Assembly (NCBI GenBank): GCA_027692465.1
Contig: JAQEYU010000005.1
Location: 116,776-180,775, forward strand
DNA: 64,000 bases
From: Enterococcaceae bacterium OF42-14pH9A
Lineage (GTDB): Bacteria; Bacillota; Bacilli; Lactobacillales; Enterococcaceae
Direction: 5' to 3'
Shown: one piece after another, positions 50,945 to 58,160 of the stretch
How positions within the stretch are numbered: position 1 is the first letter of the stretch
How the letters are laid out: each line of letters begins with the position of its first letter
Position numbers and translations under genes: made by a program
The notes under the pieces: model-generated
Told to the model about the DNA's origin: nothing
The model's database searches: none
Seen by the model: the letters and a program-made list of their open reading frames with translations, nothing else

Positions 50945-51460
50945 ATGGAACTGAAAAAGTTGGAAGTACCTACAACCTCCATTACAGAAGTTAAGAAATC
51001 ACCGATGGATGTTTTCGATCAAGCGCGGCAAGCAGGAACGGCGGTTTATGTGTTTAATCGCGAAAAGGTCGCCGGTGTCATGCTGACGCAGGAACAATAT
51101 GAAAATCTTCTGCAGGAACTCCACGATCGCCCGGAAGCTGAAGAAAGTCAGATCGAAACAGTAGACGGTTTGGACGACTTTTTGAATGTGATGAGAGAGG
51201 CTTTGATCACCGGATCGACGGTTTCGGCGAAAAACCTTGATGAACGTATGGTTGCCCTTGGATTTATCACGCGGAAGACCGGTTTTGGCGGAGTTGTGGA
51301 CATGGTAAATGAACTGAAGCAGACCGGTAAGATTGTCTATCAGCTGCGTAAAAAGCACGAGGGCAAAAATGTCGTAGCCGAAGTGATCGGCGAACAGGAC
51401 AATCAGGCTACGATGTTCGATAAATTGATCATCAAAAAGATCCACCTGAAAGAAAGCTGA
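50945..51460 (+). CDS. Phd/YefM-like protein with C-terminal extension (no toxin partner)
   Basis: This 171-residue protein starts with a Phd/YefM antitoxin-like domain (SITEVKKSPMDVFDQARQAG, then AVYVFNREKVAGVMLTQEQYENLLQEL, residues about 10-60). A linker and a second domain of about 95 residues (FLNVMREALITGSTVSAKNLDERMVALGFI...) follow that I do not recognise. Antitoxins of this family are usually under 100 residues and sit before a RelE or Doc toxin; none is next to it. It may act as a stand-alone regulator. TAGGAGTGA precedes the ATG at 50945. Confidence 0.75.
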   Translation: MELKKLEVPTTSITEVKKSPMDVFDQARQAGTAVYVFNREKVAGVMLTQEQYENLLQELHDRPEAEESQIETVDGLDDFLNVMREALITGSTVSAKNLDERMVALGFITRKTGFGGVVDMVNELKQTGKIVYQLRKKHEGKNVVAEVIGEQDNQATMFDKLIIKKIHLKES

Positions 51461-51468
51461 CAAGCAAA

Positions 51469-51505
51469 AAAAACCGGATCCTGCCAAATGAGGATCCGGT
51501 TTTAT
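51469..51505. terminator. Bidirectional terminator
   Basis: AAACCGGATCCT pairs with AGGATCCGGTTT. T runs occur on both strands, which suits the convergent genes on either side. Confidence 0.92.
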
Positions 51506-51529
51506 TCATATCTTAAAGGAAACAGACAG

Positions 51530-51922
51530 TCAGCGGCCGGACTTGTGGACCCCGACGTTTTGATCGTTTTTGGGAATCGTAATATTCAAAAAAGCGGCCC
51601 AGAAAATACCGAAGAGCTGTGGGATCAGATACAACAGTGAAAGTCCCAAAACCAGCCAGGAGGGATTAAAGGGCTGATAGTAAAAATGCCATTCAGGGTG
51701 CTGGTGTTGCAGGACAAGCGAGATCACTGTGCTGACGACGTTTCCTGCAAACCACAGCCGCAGCTGCCGGGAAGCTTTGAAGTAAAAGCCCGATAGAACG
51801 GCCAAAACCAGTGAAAAGAAAAACCCCAACACTGATTGAAAATATGTATCCAACCACAGAGAGAGATAGACAAAAGGAATAATAGATAACATTAACGGTA
51901 GACGATATAGTTGCTTGTTCAT
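51530..51922 (-). CDS. Uncharacterised small membrane protein (four helices)
   Basis: This 130-residue protein has four hydrophobic segments of about 18-22 residues and a hydrophilic C-terminal tail (NITIPKNDQNVGVHKSGR). No family motif is recognised. A textbook AGGAGGTG lies before the ATG, and a terminator follows, so it is a real monocistronic gene. Function unknown. Confidence 0.75.
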   Translation of the reverse strand: MNKQLYRLPLMLSIIPFVYLSLWLDTYFQSVLGFFFSLVLAVLSGFYFKASRQLRLWFAGNVVSTVISLVLQHQHPEWHFYYQPFNPSWLVLGLSLLYLIPQLFGIFWAAFLNITIPKNDQNVGVHKSGR

Positions 51923-52111
51923 AGAACACCTCCTAAATATATGTTATTTCATTTTCATTTTACGTCCATTTATAACTGTAAACAATGCAACTGTACCGAT
52001 TTGTTTTTAATATGAGATTTTTTTTAGTTGATTCTTTTAAAAAAGAAATATAACGGATCTGATTTAAATAGAGTGGATTCATTCTATTCCTTTATCGGAT
52101 ATATGAAGAGG

Positions 52112-52274
52112 CGGGCGTGTCTGGAAACTACGGTGGGATTCGGATTATTGAGGACCTGCCGACAGCCGAAAGTCGAGTCTGGCTGCGGGACGGGTTATAA
52201 TTGGATACCTGCAACCTGGCTTGCGGGGAACCGGACCCGAATCTCAGCTACGGTCATTTCATTTTCAGGTACCG
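52112..52274. repeat. Decayed family A (MITE-like) copy upstream of queH
   Basis: The left end, GGGCGTGTCTGgAAACTac, is well kept. The rest follows the family with many changes, for example TTGCgGgGAAccGGACC, and the right end reads TTTTCAGgtAcC. It fills most of the gap before queH. Confidence 0.65.
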
Positions 52275-52318
52275 AAGCAGAAACTTTGAATCAAAATTAA
52301 CGAGGAGCCTTAATACCC

Positions 52319-53041
52319 ATGAAACCACTTGAAAAACAACCGGAAAAAACCAAGGTGAACTACGACAAACTGCTGCTGGGACTGGTCGCAGGATGGCAAA
52401 AGCAGGAGCGGCGACCTAAAATTTTGATCCACAGCTGCTGTGCCCCCTGCAGTACCTATACGCTGGAGTTTTTGACAGGCTATGCCGATGTTACCGTTTA
52501 TTTTGCCAATTCCAATATCCACCCGCAAGCTGAATATCAGCGGCGCCTGCTGGTTCAGCAACGATTTGTCGAGGCCTTCAATGAACAGACCGGTCAACAA
52601 GTTGGCTTCATTGCCGCTGACTATAAACCAAATGAATTTGTGGCATTGGTACGCGCCGGACAGCTTCAAAATGAACCTGAAGGAGGCAAGCGGTGCAGTG
52701 CCTGTTTTCAAATGCGACTGGATCTGGTAGCAGAAGCCGCGGTTGCGCTGGGCTTTGATTATTTTGGCAGTGCGCTGACGATTTCTCCTATGAAGGATGC
52801 CCAACTGATCAATGAGATCGGCTTGGATATTCAAAAAATTTATGATGTCGCCTATCTGCCCTCAGACTTCAAAAAACGCGGGGGCTATCAGCGATCGATT
52901 CAGATGTGTAAAGAATATGACATCTATCGCCAATGTTATTGCGGTTGTGTGTTTGCTGCCAATCAGCAGGGAGTCGATCTAAAGGCAGTCAAGAAGGAAG
53001 CAGCAGCCTACTTGGCGGAGACTGCTTTTGATAGTGAATGA
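52319..53041 (+). CDS. queH: Epoxyqueuosine reductase QueH
   Basis: This 240-residue enzyme makes the last step of queuosine synthesis in tRNA. The N-terminal cysteines Cys40, Cys41 and Cys44 lie in HSCCAPCSTYT; RCSACFQMRL near residue 124 and CYCGC near 200 hold further metal-site cysteines of the DUF208/QueH family. It replaces QueG. GAGGAG lies upstream of the ATG. No other que gene is near. The neighbouring tRNA-Tyr belongs to the GUN-anticodon tRNAs that carry queuosine. Confidence 0.92.
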   Translation: MKPLEKQPEKTKVNYDKLLLGLVAGWQKQERRPKILIHSCCAPCSTYTLEFLTGYADVTVYFANSNIHPQAEYQRRLLVQQRFVEAFNEQTGQQVGFIAADYKPNEFVALVRAGQLQNEPEGGKRCSACFQMRLDLVAEAAVALGFDYFGSALTISPMKDAQLINEIGLDIQKIYDVAYLPSDFKKRGGYQRSIQMCKEYDIYRQCYCGCVFAANQQGVDLKAVKKEAAAYLAETAFDSE

Positions 53042-53157
53042 TACTGGGCAAATCAGCTTTTTGGCTGGAAAGCTTAGTAAGAGGCTTTGTTCCGGCAACC
53101 GGACTGTCTTTCTTTGATGATCGGGGGTAGTTTTTCGTTTGTTTCAATACACACCCT

Positions 53158-53204
53158 AAAAGCCGGATGAAAAACGCCTTCTGTGGCTTTTCTTCCGGCT
53201 TTTG
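53158..53204 (+). terminator. Terminator of queH
   Basis: AAAAGCCGGAtGAAAA pairs with TTTTCtTCCGGCTTTT. A T run follows at 53206. Confidence 0.85.
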
Positions 53205-53205
53205 C

Positions 53206-53257
53206 TTTTTAGAAAGACAAAACTGTGATAGGATGATGGATAAACAAACGTTTGTTT
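53206..53257 (+). promoter_or_regulatory. Promoter and palindromic operator of the aminotransferase gene
   Basis: TTTTTA (53206-53211) and TAGGAT (53229-53234) are spaced by 17 bases. A perfect 16-bp palindrome, AAACAAACGTTTGTTT (53242-53257), lies at the expected transcript start. Its shape resembles TetR-family operators. Confidence 0.6.
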
Positions 53258-53318
53258 CGCAGTGCTTTGATGGGTGGAAGCTTCTTCGACGGAACAGATT
53301 TTTGAAAGGAGCAGTTGG

Positions 53319-54485
53319 ATGACTGATATGAAGGAACGTTTTAATAAACAAGTCTATAAGATTGCGGTCTCTCTGATCCGCCAGTTCGATGAGCGGGTCT
53401 CCGGGATCGACGGGATGTTGAAACTGACTTTGGGGGAGCCGGATTTCAATACTCCGGAGCATGTCAAAGAAGCCGGACGTCAGGCAATCAAAGATAATTT
53501 CAGCCACTACAGCGGGATGGCAGGGCTGACTGATGTTCGGGAAGCGGCAGCTTTTTTCATGAAAGAAAAGTACGGATTGGTCTTTGACCCACTGAAGGAA
53601 GTCCTGGTAACGATTGGTGCGACAGAAGCAATCTCGGCTTCTTTGCTGGCAATGCTGGAGGCCGGTGACAAGGTACTACTGCCGGCGCCGATTTATCCCG
53701 GATATGAACCGGTGATCACCTTAGCGGGAGCCGAGCCGGTCTATATTGATACCACCGATAACGGTTTTGTGCTGGCACCGGAGCGATTGGAAGCTGCCTT
53801 AAAAGAACATGGCGAACAGGTCAAGGCGGTGATTTTGAATTATCCAAGTAATCCCACCGGGGTAACTTATGACCGGCAGCAGGTCAAAGCAATCGCAGAT
53901 GTCTTGCGGAAATATCCGGTATTTGTGATCAGTGACGAGGTATACAGCGAATTGAGTTATGACCAGACCCACGTTTCGATTGCCGAATATTTGCCGGAAC
54001 AGACCGTGATGATCAACGGTTTGTCGAAGTCTCATGCTATGACCGGTTGGCGGATCGGATTTATCTTTGCCCCGGCACCGCTGACCGCAGAGATCATCAA
54101 AGTCCATCAGTATCTGGTGACGGCCGCTTCGACAATCTCGCAAAAAGCAGCTGTGCGGGCCTTGGTAGAAGGTCTCCATGATGCCGATGTAATGAAGGAA
54201 GAGTACCGCCAACGTCGCGATTTCTTATATGGAGAAGTGGTGCGAGTGGGCTTTTCCGTCGCCAAACCCTCCGGTGCTTTTTATATTTTTGCGAAGATTC
54301 CGGAAGGTTACCAACAAGACTCGATGGCATTTTGTGTCGATCTGGCTGAAAAAAACAAGCTGGCCGTCATCCCCGGAATTGCTTTTGGCCCGGAAGCAGA
54401 AGGCTATATCCGAATCAGTTACGCAGCCGGTATGGAAACTTTGCAAGCGGCCATGAAGCGCTTGGCGGAATATATGGCGAGTTGA
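53319..54485 (+). CDS. PLP-dependent aminotransferase (class I/II)
   Basis: This 388-residue fold-type I enzyme has the usual blocks: KLTLGEPDFNTPEHVKEA near the N-terminus, ILNYPSNPTGVTY, SDEVYSELSYD, and the PLP lysine in NGLSKSHAMTGWRIGF. It resembles the PatA/AraT group that handles aromatic or diaminopimelate-type substrates; the exact substrate is open. AAAGGAG precedes the ATG at 53319. It is monocistronic with its own palindromic operator. Confidence 0.88.
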   Translation: MTDMKERFNKQVYKIAVSLIRQFDERVSGIDGMLKLTLGEPDFNTPEHVKEAGRQAIKDNFSHYSGMAGLTDVREAAAFFMKEKYGLVFDPLKEVLVTIGATEAISASLLAMLEAGDKVLLPAPIYPGYEPVITLAGAEPVYIDTTDNGFVLAPERLEAALKEHGEQVKAVILNYPSNPTGVTYDRQQVKAIADVLRKYPVFVISDEVYSELSYDQTHVSIAEYLPEQTVMINGLSKSHAMTGWRIGFIFAPAPLTAEIIKVHQYLVTAASTISQKAAVRALVEGLHDADVMKEEYRQRRDFLYGEVVRVGFSVAKPSGAFYIFAKIPEGYQQDSMAFCVDLAEKNKLAVIPGIAFGPEAEGYIRISYAAGMETLQAAMKRLAEYMAS

Positions 54486-54779
54486 TTGGCAGCTGAAAAT
54501 TGCCGTGGCCTGCCTTGTCCTGAAAATGGAAGCTGTCTGCAGAGCGGTAGAGAATCCGGTCCAATAATTGCGGCAGTTCTTAATGCACAAGGCAGCACTA
54601 TGCCTGAACTTTAGCGATAACGCTCTCAGTGGTGAAACGGCGAAATTGTACACTATTTTCAGTAGTTTAAAAACGGGTTCTCCCACGGTTTCCACGAGTT
54701 ATGAAACAATTTTGCTGTTATTTACGGAACTTATCCACAACGAGCTGATTCTTGCTGGCTCGTGGGAAGCAAGAGACGC
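54486..54779. other. Gap downstream of the aminotransferase with a DnaA box
   Basis: No gene was found. A perfect DnaA box TTATCCACA lies at 54731-54739, with looser look-alikes at about 54698 (TTTCCACGA) and 54646. The part 54510-54670 has scattered matches to repeat family A (CTGAAAA, GGTCC, TTCT..ATGC.CA.GCAGC) and may be another eroded copy. Confidence 0.4.
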
Positions 54780-54843
54780 AAAAAGCCGAATCCCGCCTGT
54801 TTTCCTGCTTGTGTGAGGAAAACAGGCCGAGATCCGGCTTTTT
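54780..54843. terminator. Large bidirectional terminator
   Basis: AAAAAGCCG and CCTGTTTTCC arms pair with GGAAAACAGG and CGGCTTTTT, giving a long stem between convergent genes with T runs on both strands. Confidence 0.9.
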
Positions 54844-54854
54844 GGCTTGGCTGC

Positions 54855-55058
54855 CTATTTGTTCAAATAAGCGAAGAGTCCGCCAATCGTTTTGTCGCTG
54901 AGTTCGATTTCTTTGCCATCTACCAAAGCTTTGGTAACGTGGTAATTGTCTTGCAGATCGGGAACCTCTTTGTATTGGGCTGCGACAAAATCGCTGGCCT
55001 TGTCATAGGTTTTTACCGTTTCTTCGTCACCAATGGGAATGTAATGGATTTCCAGCAT
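54855..55058 (-). CDS. DUF4649 family protein
   Basis: This 67-residue cytosolic protein matches the DUF4649 pattern of streptococci and enterococci: MLEIHYI at the start, a SDFVAAQ-like helix, DNYHVTKALVDGKEIEL and GGLFAYLNK at the end. Function unknown. The second ATG (55058) is chosen because AAGAAGG lies eight bases upstream; the first, two codons earlier, is too close. It stands alone. Confidence 0.78.
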   Translation of the reverse strand: MLEIHYIPIGDEETVKTYDKASDFVAAQYKEVPDLQDNYHVTKALVDGKEIELSDKTIGGLFAYLNK

Positions 55059-55181
55059 GGTCATTACCTTCTTTCTTTTCGTTAGTAACAGTATACGACT
55101 TTTTTCAGAAAAAGGGGTGCAAAGACACTTGGCGATTTCGGGTTACCATCAGGAGGCAAGTTTGCTAAAATTGAGCATGAA

Positions 55182-55347
55182 GAGCGGTCCTGTCTGGAGC
55201 TTCCGATGGGATTCAGAAATTTGAGAAGCCGCCGGAATCAAGAAGAAAAATGCCGTGCGTGTAAGTGATGTTAAGCGGCGCTTTTACGGTGCGAGCTGTG
55301 ATGAAACGGACCCGAAGAACGGTCGCCGGTGTTTTCTGACAGACCCC
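55182..55347. repeat. Decayed family A (MITE-like) copy upstream of the Bce regulator
   Basis: It follows the family from TGTCTGgAgcTtcc through GAATCAAGaAGaAAAatGC to GtGTTTTCtGACAgacCC, with the full length kept (about 166 bases) but many substitutions. It ends about 40 bases before the response regulator start. Confidence 0.6.
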
Positions 55348-55390
55348 GGGTGACGAACGGATGCGAGAGCAGAAAAAAGGAGTGACTGGC

Positions 55391-56080
55391 ATGAAAATTT
55401 TTTTGATTGAAGATGATGCGGCTTTGGCCAAGGTGGTCAAGGAGGCTATCGAAAAATACGGGTTTGAGGTTACCGCTGCTCAGGATTTTGCCGACTTGGC
55501 AACAGAATTTTCCCAAGTGCTGCCGGATCTGGTGTTGATGGATATCAATCTACCATATTTTGATGGCTTTTATTGGACCAGAGAATTGCGCAAACGCTCC
55601 AACCTGCCGATCATTTTTCTGTCTGCACGGGATCACCCGATGGATCAGGTGATGGCGATGGAATACGGAGGCGATGACTACCTGATCAAACCCTTTGCCA
55701 ATGAAGTCCTGATTGCCAAAATCAAAAGCCAGCTGCGGCGAGCCTATGGCGAATATTCCGTGGCAGGTGAGCGGATTTTCAATTACCGGGAGCTGCACTA
55801 CTTTCCGGAACGCTTTGAGATCCGCTACGGTGAAAAAAGAGAACTCCTTACAAAAAAAGAAGGTGAGCTGATGGAGCTCTTGATCCAGAATGCCCCGACC
55901 ATCGTCAAGCGGGAAACCTTCTTGATGAAGCTGTGGGATGATGAGCGCTTTGTGGATGACAACACATTGTCAGTGAATATGGGCCGCTTGCGAAAAAAGC
56001 TGGAGGACATGGGACTGGTGGACAAGATTCACACACTGCGGGGACAAGGCTATCAGCTGGATTGGGGCGATGAGCAATGA
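55391..56080 (+). CDS. bceR: OmpR-family response regulator (BceR-like)
   Basis: This 229-residue regulator has a receiver domain with Asp51 in LVLMDINLPYFDG and a C-terminal winged helix (LTKKEGELMELLIQNAP, then VDDNTLSVNMGRLRKKL). It belongs to the BceR group, which responds to antimicrobial peptides sensed through a BceAB transporter. AAAGGAG precedes the ATG at 55391. Its stop overlaps the kinase start (ATGA). Confidence 0.92.
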   Translation: MKIFLIEDDAALAKVVKEAIEKYGFEVTAAQDFADLATEFSQVLPDLVLMDINLPYFDGFYWTRELRKRSNLPIIFLSARDHPMDQVMAMEYGGDDYLIKPFANEVLIAKIKSQLRRAYGEYSVAGERIFNYRELHYFPERFEIRYGEKRELLTKKEGELMELLIQNAPTIVKRETFLMKLWDDERFVDDNTLSVNMGRLRKKLEDMGLVDKIHTLRGQGYQLDWGDEQ

Positions 56081-57045
56081 AAGTCTATGCAAAGACCCAC
56101 TGGCTGCAGTTTTTGATGGCCTTTGGTGTCCAGTTGTTTACTGTCCTGGTCTTGGGTCTGGCCCGGCGGGAAAATTGGCAGTTGTTGAGTTACCTGCTTT
56201 TTTTGGGACTGCTTCTTTTATTGGTCTGCTTTTTTGTCGATTATTTACGCAAACGCCGCTGGTACGATTTTTTATCCGGCAAGACTCGCACAATCCTGTT
56301 AGGAGACACAGATGGTGAAAGCCGGATGGCCAGTTCCAAAGTTAATTATTTGCTGCGGCAACAAGAAGAGCAGCTGCTGCAGACCACCCGCGCCCGGGAA
56401 CAGCAGATTACTTTTATGAACCTGTGGACCCATCAGATGAAAACACCCATCAGCGTCTTGGAGATGATGGCACAAGCAAACAAGCTGGACTCGGTTGAAG
56501 TTCTGCAAGAGACGCAGCGGCTGAAAAGCGGGTTGAATTTGGCATTGAACGAAGCTCGGTTGACTGACGGCTTCGGGGCTGACTTCGTTTTGAAGCAGCT
56601 GTCTTTGGAAAAAATCGTCAATCAAACCGTGAATCAGCAGAAAAATTTCTTCATTCAACATCAGGTATTCCCGGAAGTCAGGATCACAGCGGGACTGGGG
56701 GTGATTTCTGATGAAAAATGGCTGCAGTTCCTCATTGAACAGCTGGTGATCAACAGCATTAAGTATTCCCTGCCGCAAAGCAGAGTATTGTTAGAAGGGG
56801 CGGTTTACGACGGCAGTGCTGTCTTGCGAATTGTGGATCACGGAATCGGGATTCCGGCAGCTGATCTGCCTCGTGTCAAGCAACCTTTTTTCACCGGAGA
56901 AAACGGGCGGAAACAAGGCGAAGCCACCGGCATGGGTCTTTACTTGGCTGATCGGGTGGCTGCCGAACTGGACATCGCTTTTGAGATCACTTCTGAAATC
57001 GATGCAGGAACGACGGTGACGCTGGTTTTTCCGGATGAAGTGTGA
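56077..57045 (+). CDS. bceS: Intramembrane-sensing histidine kinase (BceS-like)
   Basis: This 322-residue kinase has two N-terminal membrane helices with almost no external loop (residues about 10-30 and 36-56). It then has the phospho-acceptor His119 in LWTHQMKTPIS, the N box LVINSIKYS and the G boxes DHGIGIP and GMGLYLAD. Lacking a sensor domain, such kinases take their signal from the BceAB transporter. It overlaps bceR by four bases. Confidence 0.92.
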   Translation: MKVYAKTHWLQFLMAFGVQLFTVLVLGLARRENWQLLSYLLFLGLLLLLVCFFVDYLRKRRWYDFLSGKTRTILLGDTDGESRMASSKVNYLLRQQEEQLLQTTRAREQQITFMNLWTHQMKTPISVLEMMAQANKLDSVEVLQETQRLKSGLNLALNEARLTDGFGADFVLKQLSLEKIVNQTVNQQKNFFIQHQVFPEVRITAGLGVISDEKWLQFLIEQLVINSIKYSLPQSRVLLEGAVYDGSAVLRIVDHGIGIPAADLPRVKQPFFTGENGRKQGEATGMGLYLADRVAAELDIAFEITSEIDAGTTVTLVFPDEV

Positions 57046-57057
57046 AAAAAATACGTG

Positions 57058-57147
57058 GCGTTGAATCTGCGCGCAGAACATCGGTTTTTATCTGAGGAAG
57101 TCAAATTTCCGAAGGCCGCTCGTTTTGCGCCGGATTCAGCGCTTTTT
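57058..57147 (+). terminator. Long imperfect hairpin after the kinase gene
   Basis: GCGTTGAATC (57058-57067) pairs with GATTCAGCGC (57133-57142), extended inwards by GCGC blocks, and is followed by five T. A second hairpin, ATGGCT with AGCCAT and five T, lies at 57155-57183. Together they separate the two-component genes from the transporter genes. Confidence 0.7.
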
Positions 57148-57200
57148 CGTGTCTATGGCTGGCAATGGTGACAAGCCATTTTTAAGATCACGACACTTTG

Positions 57201-57218
57201 TCTTACGAAACTGTAAGA
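57201..57218 (+). promoter_or_regulatory. Candidate BceR operator
   Basis: TCTTAC-GAAACT-GTAAGA is a perfect 6-bp inverted repeat with a 6-bp spacer, upstream of the bceA-like gene. BceR sites in related bacteria are inverted repeats upstream of transporter genes. No strong promoter could be fixed nearby. Confidence 0.55.
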
Positions 57219-57389
57219 ATACCGTCAACTTAAGCCATAGGTAAAAAGATAGTCCCTTGGTAGACTGGAGACAATAAAAAAGCAATGCCGCAGCAAAATA
57301 CCGGATGCCATCAGCTGAACAGGTTCTGAGGCAATCAAGTAAAAAAGTCTGGTAGCGGATTTATCAGCGGCAGGAATGAGAGGATCACT

Positions 57390-58160
57390 ATGGCGTTATT
57401 GGAAATCAAGCATTTAGTGAAAAATTATGATGGTGAAGTGACCGTTGAAGTGTTACGAGGCATTGATTTGAAGATCCAAAAAGGGGAATTTGTTGCCATC
57501 ATGGGACCGTCGGGAAGCGGCAAGACGACGCTGTTGAATTGTGTCGCCACGCTGGATCAGCCGACATCCGGCAGCATCGTTTTGGAGGGCGAAAATCCGC
57601 ACCAATACAATAAAAATCGTTTGGCCGATTTTCGCCGCACCAAGCTGGGCTTCGTGTTTCAAAACTATAATCTGCTGGCCCCGTTGACAGTCATCGAAAA
57701 TATCGTGCTGCCCTTGACACTGGATCGCCAAAAGCCGGCGGTGATGATCAAAGAAGCAGAACGACTGATGGGGGAATTGGGGATCACTCATCTGCGGGAC
57801 AAACGGATTTATCAGCTTTCCGGCGGGGAAGCGCAGCGGGTCTCTATCTGTCGTGCGTTGATCCATGATCCCAGCCTGATTCTGGCTGATGAACCTACCG
57901 GAAACCTGGATTCCAAATCTGCCAATTCTGTGATGGAGCTTTTGACCAGCATGAACAAGGAGCGGCAGGTAACGACCTTGATGGTGACCCACGATGCTTT
58001 TTCCGCCAGCTTTTGCAATCGAGTAATCTTCATCAAGGACGGCCGCTTTTACAATGAGATCTATCTGGGGGCAAACCGAGACGAATTTTATCAAAAAATT
58101 CTGACTGTGCTGAGTCATTTGGGAGGGCGATCACATGAGCTTCTTCAAGCTGATTATTAA
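57390..58160 (+). CDS. bceA: Bacitracin-type ABC transporter ATPase (BceA-like)
   Basis: This 256-residue ATPase of the MacB/BceA class has Walker A GPSGSGKTT, the signature LSGGEAQRV, Walker B LILADEPTGNLDSKS and the switch His in MVTHDAF. It powers BceB to free lipid-linked wall precursors from peptide antibiotics. GAGAGGATC precedes the ATG. Its end overlaps bceB by 26 bases. Confidence 0.94.
   Translation: MALLEIKHLVKNYDGEVTVEVLRGIDLKIQKGEFVAIMGPSGSGKTTLLNCVATLDQPTSGSIVLEGENPHQYNKNRLADFRRTKLGFVFQNYNLLAPLTVIENIVLPLTLDRQKPAVMIKEAERLMGELGITHLRDKRIYQLSGGEAQRVSICRALIHDPSLILADEPTGNLDSKSANSVMELLTSMNKERQVTTLMVTHDAFSASFCNRVIFIKDGRFYNEIYLGANRDEFYQKILTVLSHLGGRSHELLQADY

Noticed and set aside
51961..52318. 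PreQ1 riboswitch upstream of queH
   Set aside because: The gap is taken up by a decayed repeat. No short preQ1 aptamer with its A-rich tail was visible.
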